64,000 nt of DNA from Rhizobium jaguaris. Lineage in GTDB: Bacteria > Pseudomonadota > Alphaproteobacteria > Rhizobiales > Rhizobiaceae. The first letter of the stretch is position 1; the number at the start of each line of letters is the position of its first letter. Location: assembly GCF_003627755.1 (NCBI RefSeq), contig NZ_CP032694.1, positions 1,169,501 through 1,233,500 of the forward strand, in the 5' to 3' direction. Positions 52,509 to 61,593 of this stretch are shown piece after piece. Made by a program: the position numbers and the translations under genes. The notes under the pieces were generated by a model. That model saw only the letters and a program-made list of their open reading frames with translations. It had not been told where the DNA came from and ran no database searches.

Positions 52509-52832
52509 GGCGAAGGCAGGGCAATGAGAGCGGCCGAAGCGGCAATCGCGAACCCGTTGCCGAATGACGTTTCAATGAGAGGTGCCAAGGGTGTTCTAGT
52601 CTCGATCTCCGGAGGTTCGGATATGACACTCTTCGAGGTGGACAAGGCAGCGAGCCGCATTCGGGACGAAGTGCAGGGCGACGCCGAAATCGTCATCGGT
52701 GCAATCTTCGACCCCAGTCTTGACGGCAGGTTTCGTCTGTTTGTTGTGGCGATTGGATTGGATGGTAGTCGACCCCTGGATCCGATGGACGCCTTCGTTC
52801 AGGGTTTGGGGCAGAAGTATACGCTGCAGTAG
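52509..52832 (+). pseudogene. FtsZ C-terminal domain fragment
   Basis: About 105 residues align with the second half of FtsZ only: [17 protein letters not shown] is the end of helix H8/H9, then [31 protein letters not shown] and [26 protein letters not shown] from the C-terminal domain. The whole N-terminal GTPase domain with its GGGTGTG loop is missing, and upstream sequence in this frame is unrelated. ATG 52524 is only internal. It ends without the conserved C-terminal peptide. A remnant of a second ftsZ copy is the best reading. Confidence 0.75.
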
Positions 52833-52928
52833 CACGCGTGTTTTTCGATGCCGAGCGCATTTCCTAAATGAAAACAGGCGACCCTTTCGAGCCGCCCGCG
52901 ATATTCCGTCCCCGATAAACCCCGAGAC

Positions 52929-53324
52929 TCAGCTCGCCTTTTCTGGCGGCGCCAGCAGTTCGGCGCAGTAGGAGGAGCCGCTGGTGCCAGGCTGGTCGCT
53001 GAGGATGTGGACCGCGCGGATGACATAGCTCTGGTTGGTGACGATATCGGCCTTGCAGCTGAGATAGAGCTTACCCTTCTTTTCGCCCTTCTTGCCAGCG
53101 ATGGTGACCGTCTTGTAGCCGCCCCGCCACGTGTAGACGCGGTTGCCGCCTTCGTCGCGGTCGGAGATCGGCGGGCCGAAGGTGGCGAAGAAACGGCCAG
53201 CCGACTGGCCTTCCCAGCGGTCCTGAACCGGGTTGCTCGCAATCGTCGGAAGAGCGACAGTTGTGGTGGTGCAGCCGGCAAGGGCCAGCAACAGCCCCGC
53301 CGCGGTGATCATGCGGATATTCAT
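52929..53324 (-). CDS. rhizobial lipoprotein, unknown function
   Basis: 131 residues with signal peptide and lipobox LALAGC (residue 18), then VALPTIASNPVQDRWEGQSAGRFFATFGPPISDRDEGGNRVYTWRGGY and a C-terminal SSYCAELLAPPEK. The FGPP...TWRGG stretch recalls outer-membrane assembly lipoproteins, but I cannot name the family. AAGGA is seven bases before ATG 53324; the extension to 53555 is rejected. Confidence 0.75.
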   Translation of the reverse strand: MNIRMITAAGLLLALAGCTTTTVALPTIASNPVQDRWEGQSAGRFFATFGPPISDRDEGGNRVYTWRGGYKTVTIAGKKGEKKGKLYLSCKADIVTNQSYVIRAVHILSDQPGTSGSSYCAELLAPPEKAS

Positions 53325-53584
53325 CGTATCGTCCTTGAGCTTCTGTCTCGCAATCGGCTGCGGAAACGCCGCTGTCCCACGACATTTCCGCCTGTCCCGC
53401 AAAGGCTTTAGCGCCAAAGCCGGCAAAAGAAAATTCCCATCCGCGTGTACAAGCGGGATTTTGCTAAATGTGTTGCGCCTTATGCACTTCGGCCGGTTCG
53501 ACACCCATTTTCCTGCCGATTTTCTGAGCAATTGCCTCTGCAATTTTTTCGTCAAGAATCAAACGGTTTTTTTGATTTTGGTGC
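53325..53584. other. AT-rich spacer before tRNA-Pro
   Basis: About 260 bases, no gene recognised. It carries T-rich runs near 53540-53580. The only recognised signal is the tRNA-Pro promoter just beyond. Confidence 0.4.
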
Positions 53585-53612
53585 TTGTGCTTCAAAAATG
53601 GCTGGTCTATAG
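53585..53612 (+). promoter_or_regulatory. promoter of tRNA-Pro
   Basis: TTGTGC (53585-53590) and CTATAG (53607-53612) are 16 bases apart; the tRNA starts 16 bases after the -10. This matches the alphaproteobacterial sigma-70 consensus loosely. Confidence 0.5.
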
Positions 53613-53627
53613 AGGCGCCGCTGGTCA

Positions 53628-53704
53628 CGGAGTGTAGCGCAGTCTGGTAGCGCACCACGTTCGGGACGTGGGGGTCGAGTGTTCGAATCACTCCACTCCG
53701 ACCA
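53628..53704 (+). tRNA. tRNA-Pro (anticodon CGG)
   Basis: 77 bases including CCA. Acceptor CGGAGTG (53628-53634) pairs with CACTCCG (53694-53700); anticodon loop TT-CGG-GA is flanked by CCACG and CGTGG; T-arm contains GTTCGAATC. Confidence 0.97.
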
Positions 53705-53798
53705 GCCGAAAAGCCTAGGAACTCAAGGCTGTCATCCCGAACAATACTTCCTCCTCAAGAGCCATTTTCCAGCTAACGGGCCATTCGAGACGGCGGAG

Positions 53799-54530
53799 CT
53801 ACAGCAATGGCGGTTCCGGATCGTCCGTGGACGGTTCTACAACAGGCTCGATGATATCGGGCCTATCATTTTTCGACGATCCTACATCCTTGCCGATCGG
53901 CCACATGGTCATAAGCTCAGACGGAAACGGCTTGGTGAGATCGTGCGGATCCGGTTCGAAGGAAAGCCAGCGTTCGTAATCTTCCGGATGCAGGATGACC
54001 GGCATGCGGTCGTGGATGGTCGCCATCAGCTCATTTGGCTTACAGGTGATGATAGCGAAGGTTCTCCGCTCAAGACCGGTTTCCGGATCGCGTCGGCTCG
54101 CCCAGATGCCAGCGAGGGCGAAGGGCTCGCCTGACTTCATTGCGATAGCATAGGGCTTCTTGTTTTTGCCGGTTCCGTAAATGTCCTTCCATTCGAAAAA
54201 GCCATTGATCGGCACCAGACAGCGTTTCGACTTATAGGAATGCTTAAACATGCTGTTGGTCGAAATGCCTTCGGACCTGACGTTGATCATCGGCCGACCG
54301 GCATCCTTTATCCAAGTCGATATAAAGCCCCATCGCGCCGTCGCGAAGACAGGCCCCATGACGTCGGGCTCCCGGACGATCTCGCGGATGATGATCGGAT
54401 AATCCTGCTGCGGCGCTCCGTTATAACGGGGGAAGCCGTTAGACAGCGGCTCGACATCGCCGGGGCCGGCAAAAGCGAAGTTGGCGAGTAATTCCCTCAG
54501 GGATGTTCGGATGTAGATGCGTCCACACAT
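53799..54530 (-). CDS. SRAP-domain abasic-site protein (YedK/HMCES-like)
   Basis: 243-residue SRAP protein. The catalytic Cys is residue 2 (MCGRIY); the other active-site residues are visible in RYNGAPQQDYPII, INVRSEGIS, GFFEWKD and TIHDRMPVIL. YedK and HMCES form covalent crosslinks to abasic sites in single-stranded DNA to shield them. The C-terminal 40 residues are acidic and disordered. Stands alone on the minus strand, next to tRNA-Pro. Confidence 0.94.
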   Translation of the reverse strand: MCGRIYIRTSLRELLANFAFAGPGDVEPLSNGFPRYNGAPQQDYPIIIREIVREPDVMGPVFATARWGFISTWIKDAGRPMINVRSEGISTNSMFKHSYKSKRCLVPINGFFEWKDIYGTGKNKKPYAIAMKSGEPFALAGIWASRRDPETGLERRTFAIITCKPNELMATIHDRMPVILHPEDYERWLSFEPDPHDLTKPFPSELMTMWPIGKDVGSSKNDRPDIIEPVVEPSTDDPEPPLL

Positions 54531-55476
54531 GGCTATACCGCCTCGTTCAACCGCATGATGGCTTCATAGTATGTTTCGAGACGACAGGCCGCCTGTCTCG
54601 CGCTCCGTTCCCAATCGGCAGAGGGAGATTGTCGCTCAGGACGCTCCGGCGGCAAAGTGGGAAGTGATCGGCGATTATATTTTCGACGCTGTTGCTAAGC
54701 GACGGTAAAGTTGCAATCTCGCAGGCTGACGAGTTTTCACGATTTCGCCTATCTGTTCGCTCTTGAGCGATGACGGGAGTTTCGGCCACCTTGTGGGCCC
54801 GCCCACCGAAACTCCCGGCTGTCGTTAAGGGGTGAGTACGACAGCGCGGGCAACTAAGCGGGTCTCGCCAAGATGATCCAATGGTAGCCGCGCAGCTGGG
54901 TAACCTCTGATTAATATCCACCAATCTTGTGCCGTTTTGGATCGGGCCAATCTCTCGAAATCCATCGTATGAAGCCTTCGATTACGCGGCAGCCACCTGC
55001 GCCAAAAAGCGCGGTCAGATTGCTGTTGACAATTAATAAGTCTAACTTACCATTAGCTTGCTAGATTAGATTGACCTCCAATCTGCACCATGGTGGTCTG
55101 GTCGTTTCCCTCGGCCAGGCCACTTTTTTCTGGGGCATCACTCAGTTGCTACCGGCCTCGGTTAAGGCTCTCGAAACAAGTGTCGGAGTCCTTGGCTATA
55201 TCGGTGTTTCCGAATTTTCCCGTTGTCTTGTGCTCTTGCTGGCCTTCGTAATCATCGCGAGCCGCCGATATGCCGTTTATGTCGGTATTGACCGCCGCCT
55301 CTCTGCTCTCGGCCTTCTTACGGTGCAGCAATCCAGTCATGGCAATTGTTGCGTGATATCCTTTTGCGGCATTGCGCTTTTCGTTGCAGGAAACACTATA
55401 TACAGAGTTGAAACGGGACGACTGACTCGATGTCGAGGAGAGGCTCCCGCTTGGAAAAGCGAAGCGAGGGATGAGA
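54531..55476. other. long intergenic region without a confident gene
   Basis: About 946 bases. Frames are present on both strands (for example 55071-55676 on plus and 54547-54924 on minus) but they have no good ribosome site, family match or consistent codon use. Visible structure: hairpins at 54757-54770 and 54774-54817, and a TTGACAATTAAT stretch at 55026-55037 that resembles a -35 region. It may hold a decayed gene. Confidence 0.5.
54774..54817. repeat. perfect 12-bp inverted repeat
   Basis: CGGGAGTTTCGG (54774-54785) pairs with CCGAAACTCCCG (54806-54817). A second small palindrome TCGCTC-TT-GAGCGA (54757-54770) precedes it. No T-run; function unknown. Confidence 0.7.
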
Positions 55477-56262
55477 ATGCGGTCTTGGCGGGGACGAAAT
55501 GCCGGCGGTTCGGCTCTGAGTTGTTTTACAGCCATGAAAGCCGTGAATGGGCCTGTTGCCGCCGGTCTTTCCGGGCTGGCGCTGGCTGTGGCAATCCTGC
55601 TCGCATCTGGTGCCCACGATCTCGCGCAGGCCGCAGATTGCGACAGAGTTGCCTCGCCCGGCCTGAATTGGAGTGAATGCAGCAAAACCAGCATCATGCT
55701 GCAGGGCAGTGATCTGCACGGGGCAAATCTTGCCGGCGCTCATTTCGACAGCACCGATCTCAGCAACTCCAATCTCACATTGGCAAATCTGGAGAAGGCA
55801 ACGCTTGTGCGCGCGTGGTTAAAGAATGCGCGGGCCGACGCGGCGAATTTCTCGAGGATCGAGGCATACCGCTCCGATTTCAGCAATATCTCGGCCAACG
55901 GCGCCAGATTCGCCAGTGCCGAGCTGCAACGGGCCGAATTCGGCGGCGCGCAGCTCGCCAATGTGGATTTTCAGAAGGCCGAGCTTGGCCGTGCCGATTT
56001 CGACAAGGCGGTGCTGACGGGGAGTAATTTTTCTCTCGCCAATCTATCCCGTGCCACTTTGAGCGGCGCGACGATAAAGGGCCCGGTCGCGTTCGACGGC
56101 GCGTTCATGTTTCTGACCCGTATCGAAGGGCTCGATCTCTCGGCCGCCACCGGCTTGACACAACAGCAGATCAATCTCGCCTGCGGCGATAAGTCGACCA
56201 TGTTGCCCGCCGGGTTGACGGCGCCGCAGAGCTGGCCCTGTCCGCCCGACGACAAGGACTGA
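55477..56262 (+). CDS. secreted pentapeptide-repeat protein
   Basis: About 261 residues. Signal peptide (GPVAAGLSGLALAVAILLAS...) is followed by a Cys-containing start (DCDRVASPGLNWSEC) and then roughly 25 pentapeptide repeats of the A(D/N)LxX type (GANLAGAHFDSTDLSNSNLTLANLEKA, ELGRADFDKAVLTGSNF), forming a right-handed quadrilateral beta-helix. A Cys-rich tail (LACGDKS, SWPCPPDD) follows. Function unknown. GAGGG lies eight bases before ATG 55477; ATG 55534 is a shorter alternative that still keeps the signal peptide. Confidence 0.8.
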   Translation: MRSWRGRNAGGSALSCFTAMKAVNGPVAAGLSGLALAVAILLASGAHDLAQAADCDRVASPGLNWSECSKTSIMLQGSDLHGANLAGAHFDSTDLSNSNLTLANLEKATLVRAWLKNARADAANFSRIEAYRSDFSNISANGARFASAELQRAEFGGAQLANVDFQKAELGRADFDKAVLTGSNFSLANLSRATLSGATIKGPVAFDGAFMFLTRIEGLDLSAATGLTQQQINLACGDKSTMLPAGLTAPQSWPCPPDDKD

Positions 56263-56317
56263 AACAATTCGGCTGGTCACGACATAGGTCATGACATAAT
56301 CGAGAGGCAGTAATTCA

Positions 56318-56815
56318 ATGTTTGTGGAAAAGACGATCCAGCACGACAGCAAGCCCGAATTCTATCGTGAGCTTGCCGGTCAATTGCAGGCGCTGCTCGA
56401 GGGCGAGGCCGATCCGATCGCCAACGCCGCCAATACGTCGGCGCTGATCTACCAGATGCTGCCGGACCTCAACTGGGCCGGCTTTTACTTCCTGCAGTCG
56501 GATGACGAGCTCGTGTTGGGACCGTTCCAGGGCAAGCCGGCCTGCGTCCGTATCGCGGTTGGCCGTGGCGTGTGCGGGACGGCGGTCGAGAAGGAACAGT
56601 CGATTCTTGTCGCGGACGTGCATGCTTTCCCTGGCCATATCGCCTGCGATGCCGCCTCCCGTTCGGAGCTGGTGGTGCCGCTGTTTCAGGATGGCCAGGT
56701 TTTCGGCGTCGTTGATCTGGATAGTCCGCTCGCCGGCCGCTTCGACGCGGACGATCAGGCCGGCATCGAGGCTCTGGCGACGATCTATGCCTCTGCCTGC
56801 GACTGGGATGATTGA
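56318..56815 (+). CDS. msrC: free methionine-(R)-sulfoxide reductase (GAF fold)
   Basis: 165-residue GAF-domain enzyme that reduces free Met-R-sulfoxide. The three cysteines C76 (GKPACVRIA), C86 (GRGVCGTA) and C110 (GHIACDAASRSELVVP) have exactly the spacing of the E. coli enzyme, so catalytic and resolving roles are intact. It precedes msrB by about 285 bases on the same strand and together with msrB and msrA covers free and protein-bound methionine sulfoxide in both stereo-forms. Confidence 0.92.
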   Translation: MFVEKTIQHDSKPEFYRELAGQLQALLEGEADPIANAANTSALIYQMLPDLNWAGFYFLQSDDELVLGPFQGKPACVRIAVGRGVCGTAVEKEQSILVADVHAFPGHIACDAASRSELVVPLFQDGQVFGVVDLDSPLAGRFDADDQAGIEALATIYASACDWDD

Positions 56816-56824
56816 TCGCTTAAT

Positions 56825-56869
56825 GCATGTCGCGCAAAAGTGTGCTGCTGTTTTGCGAAAGCGACATGC
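56825..56869. repeat. rhizobial intergenic palindrome, copy 4
   Basis: GCATGTCG (56825-56832) pairs with CGACATGC (56862-56869) and CGCAAAA with TTTTGCG inside; core AAAAGTGTGCTGCTGTTTT. It lies between msrC and msrB. Confidence 0.85.
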
Positions 56870-57099
56870 ACAAACAAGGAGCTAAAGCGTGGGAGTGAAT
56901 CCTGGAGATTGCGACGAGCTTTAGGCGCGACGCATCACGCCGCCGTGTGCGATATGGCAAATCGCCTTCTCCATACCTATATTTCCGTCGCAACCACTCC
57001 CGCGACGCTCATCGAGCTTGATGTCTGTAACGATATCCAGTGTTCTCTCGTAGACCTGGTTGAGTTCGAAACATGCGTCTGAGGGCAAGGAGAACAGGA

Positions 57100-57549
57100 A
57101 TGCAGAACTACCGCAAGACTTCCGAGGCTATAGCGAATCTGTCTCCCGAGCAGTACCGCGTGACGCAGCAAAGCGGTACCGAACGTCCAGGCACGGGCGA
57201 ATATCTCAACAACAAGCAGCCCGGCATCTATGTCGATGTCGTATCAGGCGAGCCATTGTTTGCCTCTTCTGACAAGTTCGATTCGGGCTGCGGCTGGCCG
57301 AGCTTCACCAAGCCCATCGAAGCTGCCAATATCAACGAGCTTACCGACCTCTCGCATGGCATGCTGCGCACCGAAGTGCGCTCTATCCATGGCGACAGCC
57401 ATCTCGGTCATGTTTTCCCGGATGGGCCGCAAGATCGCGGCGGCCTGCGCTATTGCATCAACTCTGCCTCTCTTCGCTTCGTGCATCGCGACAGGATGGA
57501 GGCTGAAGGCTATGGTGCCTATCTCGACCAAGTGGAGGATATCAGATGA
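57100..57549 (+). CDS. msrB: peptide-methionine (R)-S-oxide reductase
   Basis: 149-residue MsrB, reduces protein Met-R-sulfoxide. Catalytic C119 ([12 protein letters not shown]) and probable resolving C64 (DSGCGWPSF), with [13 protein letters not shown] in between. The two CxxC zinc-binding pairs found in many MsrB are absent, so this is the non-zinc type. AAGGAG lies seven bases before ATG 57100. Its stop overlaps the msrA start by four bases. Confidence 0.96.
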   Translation: MQNYRKTSEAIANLSPEQYRVTQQSGTERPGTGEYLNNKQPGIYVDVVSGEPLFASSDKFDSGCGWPSFTKPIEAANINELTDLSHGMLRTEVRSIHGDSHLGHVFPDGPQDRGGLRYCINSASLRFVHRDRMEAEGYGAYLDQVEDIR

Positions 57550-58079
57550 CTACGGAACGTGCAGTTCTCGCCGGCGGTTGTTTCTGGGGCATGCAGGACC
57601 TCATTCGCCGCTATAAGGGCGTCATCTCGACACGCGTCGGCTATACCGGCGGCGACGTTCGCAATGCGACCTATCGCAATCATGGCACCCATGCGGAAGC
57701 GATCGAGATCACCTTCGATCCCGAGAAGATCAGCTATCGCGACCTTCTGGAATTTTTCTTCCAGATCCATGATCCGAGCACGCGCAACCGCCAGGGCAAT
57801 GACGTCGGCACGAGCTACCGTTCGGCGATCTTCTATACGAACGACGAGCAGAAGCGGGTCGCTCTGGATACGATCGCCGATGTCGACGCTTCCGGGCTGT
57901 GGCCGGGCAAGGTCGTCACCGAAGTGACGCCGGCAAGCGACTTTTGGGAAGCCGAGCCGGAGCACCAGGATTATCTGGAGCGCATTCCGAACGGCTACAC
58001 CTGCCATTTCGTTCGTCCAGGCTGGAAACTGCCGGTCAGGCAGTCCGCCGCCGATGCCACGCAGCGCGCGGCATCCTGA
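57546..58079 (+). CDS. msrA: peptide-methionine (S)-S-oxide reductase
   Basis: 177-residue MsrA, reduces protein Met-S-sulfoxide. Catalytic C12 in [28 protein letters not shown] and [19 protein letters not shown] are intact. A C-terminal resolving Cys lies in NGYTCHFVR. Translationally coupled to msrB (ATGA). No signal peptide, so cytoplasmic. Confidence 0.96.
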   Translation: MTTERAVLAGGCFWGMQDLIRRYKGVISTRVGYTGGDVRNATYRNHGTHAEAIEITFDPEKISYRDLLEFFFQIHDPSTRNRQGNDVGTSYRSAIFYTNDEQKRVALDTIADVDASGLWPGKVVTEVTPASDFWEAEPEHQDYLERIPNGYTCHFVRPGWKLPVRQSAADATQRAAS

Positions 58080-58108
58080 ATGAAAGACCATGGCCGCGGG
58101 CGAAGGCC

Positions 58109-58507
58109 GTGAATGAACGGCTGAACTCGTATCTCGGTACATGGGATGTCAGGCGGAAGATCATCGACCGCCTCAACGGGGGTGTTATCTCGTTCGAAGG
58201 ACAGGCGTTCGTGACGCCTGTCCAGTTCGAGGAGCACGGCGACACGACGGCGGACCATGCGACGCTCAGGAGCAGCCGCACCTATCGGCTACGTGGCGAG
58301 GCTAAGCATCTCGCCGTCTGCTTCCCCAATCTCACCGAGTTCATCCGCATCGGAAATGGCGCCTCGCAACGCGTCGTCCATCACTGCGGCACCGATCTTT
58401 ATCGCGGCCGCCTATTCTTTCGTGGCCCGGATGCCTGGGCCGAGATGTGGCACGTGCAAGGGCCACGAAAACACTATGTAAGCCTGGCTCACTATCGCCG
58501 TGCCTAA
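58109..58507 (+). CDS. DUF6314 family protein
   Basis: 132-residue protein; NSYLGTWDVRRKIIDRLNGGVISFEGQAFVTP at the start and LYRGRLFFRGPDAWAEMWHVQGPRKHYVSLAHYRR at the end are the DUF6314 pattern, a lipocalin-like beta-barrel. GTG start at 58109 is the first plausible one with AAGG upstream. It ends four bases into the convergent LysR gene. Function unknown. Confidence 0.75.
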   Translation: MNERLNSYLGTWDVRRKIIDRLNGGVISFEGQAFVTPVQFEEHGDTTADHATLRSSRTYRLRGEAKHLAVCFPNLTEFIRIGNGASQRVVHHCGTDLYRGRLFFRGPDAWAEMWHVQGPRKHYVSLAHYRRA

Positions 58508-59394
58508 CCAGTCAGGGCCGGATGCGAAGCGGAAAATGCTTGCGCTTCCTTCTGCAGCCATTCGCAGAACAATACCGATTTTCGATTCCGCCGAGCGCGC
58601 CGCAGCGCCACGTAATGATGTCCGCTGTCGATGAAACCCAACGGAGCGGCGAGGCGGCCGAAGCGGATGTCATCGGTTACATAGGGCCAAGGCGCGACGC
58701 AGACCCCCAGGCCGGCACTGGCCGCCTCCAACATGAAATAGAAATGCTCGTATTCGACGCGCGTTCCCGCCTCGATTGTTGCGCCCGACCGTGACAGCCA
58801 GTCGCCCCAGGCGCGAAGGCGTGTTCTCGTATGAAGCTGCGGAACGCCGGCGAAATTCTCCGCGACGGTTCTTTCGAGGGAAGGGGAGAGAACCGGACCC
58901 GTCTGCTCCGGAAACAGCGCGATCACCTCAGCGCCTTGTGGCCAGGGTACGGTCCCGACCCGGATCGCGACGTCGAACCCGTCGCGCGTAAAATCGACGG
59001 GACGGGACGATGCCGTCAGACGAACTTCGATATTGGGATACTCCGCCTGAAACCGGTAAAGCCGCGGGATCAGCCAACGCATGGTAAAGGTGCCGGGGCA
59101 GGAGACGTCGAGTGATCCGTCTTCCGTATCCGCAACGGCTCGCACCGACATGTCGATCTGATCGAAAGCGGAGACTAAGCCCGACAACAGGGTCGAACCC
59201 GCCTCCGTCAGCCGCAATTTGTTCTTTGGTCCCTCAAACAGCGGCACACCCAGCACATCTTCGAGATGCTGGATCTGACGACTGACGGCGCTATGCGTCA
59301 CATTCAGCTCATCGGCCGCCAAAGTCATTCGCCCATGCCGGCCGGCGGCTTCGAAGGCGCGTAACGCATTGAGAGATGGGATGCGGCGGGCCAT
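58504..59394 (-). CDS. LysR family transcriptional regulator (GcvA-like)
   Basis: 296-residue LysR protein. N-terminal HTH (SLNALRAFEAAGRHGRMTLAADELNVTHSAVSRQIQHLEDVLGVPLFEG, about residues 6-54) and a substrate-binding domain with SCPGTFTMRWLIPRLYRFQAEYPNIEVRL and ASAGLGVCVAPWPYV. The layout is of the GcvA/AmpR group. Divergent from the methyltransferase frame; the shared start region would hold its operator. Target unknown. Confidence 0.93.
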   Translation of the reverse strand: MARRIPSLNALRAFEAAGRHGRMTLAADELNVTHSAVSRQIQHLEDVLGVPLFEGPKNKLRLTEAGSTLLSGLVSAFDQIDMSVRAVADTEDGSLDVSCPGTFTMRWLIPRLYRFQAEYPNIEVRLTASSRPVDFTRDGFDVAIRVGTVPWPQGAEVIALFPEQTGPVLSPSLERTVAENFAGVPQLHTRTRLRAWGDWLSRSGATIEAGTRVEYEHFYFMLEAASAGLGVCVAPWPYVTDDIRFGRLAAPLGFIDSGHHYVALRRARRNRKSVLFCEWLQKEAQAFSASHPALTG

Positions 59395-59595
59395 GTGAGA
59401 TTTCCGAACAGCTCTTGTTCGATCATATCGGTTTTCTTCCTGCGCACCATAATGTTTTGTCCGGCTTACAATCTAAATTTCCCCGCTGAGGGAACAATGA
59501 AACTCGGATTGCGGGAGCATTTCGATGGCGGCGAGGCTATGCCCTGCGAGCCACAAAACTGCTCGGTGCAACCAGACAACGAGGATGAAGATACG

Positions 59596-60378
59596 ATGGC
59601 CAACAGACATCAGGACGGCAGCGCCGGTGACGCAAATTACGGCATCATTGGCACGGACTATGCAAAATACCGCCAGCCCGACCCGCATATTGCGGAATTT
59701 ATCCGTGCTGCATTGGGCAATGCCCGTAGCATCCTCAACGTCGGAGCGGGCGCCGGCTCTTACGAGCCTTTCGACCGGATGGTCACGGCAGTTGAACCGT
59801 CCGCATCCATGCGGGCGCAGCGGCCGGCGCATCTGCCTGTCGCCATCGATGCCGTAGCTGAGAAGCTTCCCTTTGCAGATGGCAGTTTCGATGCCAGCAT
59901 GGCGACATTTACCGTGCATCAGTGGTCCGATCTCGCGGCCGGGCTTGCCGAGATGCGGCGGGTGACACGTGGTCCCGTCCTGATCTTGACCGGCGATCCC
60001 AGCGAGCTCAATCGATTTTGGCTTGTCGACTATGCGCCGGAAGTAATTGCGGTAGAGGCGCGCCGCTATCCGCAAATGGCGACCATCGGCGAAGGGTTGG
60101 ACGGCAATGCGGAGGTCATTCCCGTGCCGATCACGCTGAACTGCACAGACGGTTTCGGCGAGGCCTATTATGGGCGCCCGGAACGCCTGCTGGAGGCGGG
60201 GGCGCGCCTTGCCAATTCCGCCTGGAGTTTCGTCGATGCTTCGATCGGGGACCGCTTTGTCGCCGATCTCAGCCGCGATCTGGAAGACGGCACCTGGGAC
60301 GCCAAATACGGGCAACTGCGCTCGCTGCCGGAATTCGAGGGCTCGCTGAAGCTGGTCGTTGGTCGCGGGCGATCCTGA
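59596..60378 (+). CDS. class I SAM-dependent methyltransferase
   Basis: 260-residue methyltransferase: SAM-binding motif ILNVGAGAGSYEP (about residues 46-58), acidic motif II VTAVEPSASMRAQ, and ATFTVHQWSDLAAGLAEMRRVTRGPVLILT. The N-terminal KYRQPDPHIAEFI is the family start. GAAG precedes ATG 59596; an ATG at 59497 with GAGGG upstream would add a 33-residue leader. Divergent LysR may control it. Substrate unknown. Confidence 0.82.
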   Translation: MANRHQDGSAGDANYGIIGTDYAKYRQPDPHIAEFIRAALGNARSILNVGAGAGSYEPFDRMVTAVEPSASMRAQRPAHLPVAIDAVAEKLPFADGSFDASMATFTVHQWSDLAAGLAEMRRVTRGPVLILTGDPSELNRFWLVDYAPEVIAVEARRYPQMATIGEGLDGNAEVIPVPITLNCTDGFGEAYYGRPERLLEAGARLANSAWSFVDASIGDRFVADLSRDLEDGTWDAKYGQLRSLPEFEGSLKLVVGRGRS

Positions 60379-60492
60379 GCCGGATCGAAAAGGGAGGCTT
60401 TGTCCGCGGCCGCTCGGCGAAGACAAGCCTGATCGCGGACAGGGATCGTTCACCAAGGCGCGGCTGGTGAACGATCCACTGGCTGGAAAATG

Positions 60493-61557
60493 CTATTGGC
60501 GAGGCATCCGCCGTCTTGTTTGTGCAGCTCGGGCCAGTTCCTCCAATGTCCGGACGGAAGTCGGCCAATCAATGCAGCCGTCGGTGATGCTTTGGCCATA
60601 GACCAGTGCTTTGCCGGGAACGAGATCCTGGCGGCCGCCGACGATGTTGCTCTCCATCATCATGCCTTTGATGCGACGGTCGCCGGCAGATATTTGTTCT
60701 GCGACGGAGCTGACGACCATTGGCTGGTTCTCAGGGTCCTTGCCGCTGTTGGCATGGCTGGCATCGATGATGATCCGCGGATCAAGCCCCGTTTTCTGAG
60801 CCTGTGCCGATACCGCCTGCACACTGGCCGCGTCATAGTTGGGTTGCTTGCCGCCGCGCAGAATGAGATGGCAATCGTCGTTGCCGCGTGTCGAGGCAAT
60901 GGCCGCAAGGCCATCCTTGGTCACTGCCGGAAAATGATGCGGCTGCGAGGCTGCCACGATCGCATCCAGAGCTATCTTTGCATCGCCATTCGTTCCGTTC
61001 TTGAAACCGACAGGGCATGAAAGGCCCGAAGCGAGCTGACGATGCACCTGGCTCTCGGTCGTCCTTGCACCGATTGCGCCCCAGCTCACCAAATCGGAAA
61101 TGTACTGCGGCGTGATCGTGTCGAGGTATTCGCAACCGGCCGGCAGCCCTATTTCGTTGACGTCAACCAGAAGACTTCTGGCGATACGCAACCCCTCTTC
61201 GATGCGGTAGCTTCCGTCGAGATGGGGATCGTTGATGAGGCCCTTCCAGCCGACCGTGGTTCGAGGCTTCTCGAAATAGACCCGCATGATGATTTCGAGA
61301 TCGTCGGCGAACCGGTCGCGCTGTTCCTTCAGGCGAGCGGCGTAGTCACGTGCCGCGACGGGATCGTGGATGGAGCAGGGGCCGATAACCACGATCAATC
61401 GATCATCGTCATTGTGCAGGATGCCGTGAACGGCATTGCGAGTTTCCGTCACGGTCGTGGTAATGGCCTCGTCCCGCGGGATCTCCTCTATAATGCGGGA
61501 GGGCGGCGTCAGGGCAGTAATCTCGACAATTCGCAAATCATCAGTGGATTTCAACAC
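60493..61557 (-). CDS. 3-deoxy-7-phosphoheptulonate synthase (type I DAHP synthase)
   Basis: 354-residue class I DAHP synthase, first step of the shikimate pathway, condensing PEP and erythrose 4-phosphate. Signatures: VIGPCSIHDPVAARDYA, RVYFEKPRTTVGWKGLINDPHLDGS, GARTTESQVHRQLASGLSCPVGFKNGT, DASHANSGKDP and GGRQDLVPG. The family includes Phe-, Tyr- and Trp-sensitive isozymes (AroF/G/H); which one is not decidable here. Upstream is a leader peptide rich in Phe and Tyr codons with a terminator, implying attenuation by aromatic amino acids. Confidence 0.95.
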   Translation of the reverse strand: MLKSTDDLRIVEITALTPPSRIIEEIPRDEAITTTVTETRNAVHGILHNDDDRLIVVIGPCSIHDPVAARDYAARLKEQRDRFADDLEIIMRVYFEKPRTTVGWKGLINDPHLDGSYRIEEGLRIARSLLVDVNEIGLPAGCEYLDTITPQYISDLVSWGAIGARTTESQVHRQLASGLSCPVGFKNGTNGDAKIALDAIVAASQPHHFPAVTKDGLAAIASTRGNDDCHLILRGGKQPNYDAASVQAVSAQAQKTGLDPRIIIDASHANSGKDPENQPMVVSSVAEQISAGDRRIKGMMMESNIVGGRQDLVPGKALVYGQSITDGCIDWPTSVRTLEELARAAQTRRRMPRQ

Positions 61558-61593
61558 GGTATCGGTTCCTTTGTGGGTTCATACCGTGGCGAC

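Noticed and set aside
54547..54924. Minus-strand frame upstream of the SRAP gene
   Set aside because: No ribosome site, no domain, and inverted repeats fall inside it.
55026..55037. TTGACAATTAAT as an engineered tac promoter
   Set aside because: Only the -35 half matches; no -10 at 16-18 bases and no vector context, so a natural coincidence.
55071..55676. Plus-strand frame before the pentapeptide gene
   Set aside because: TTG start without ribosome site, mixed composition and overlap with the signal peptide of the real gene; not supported as coding.
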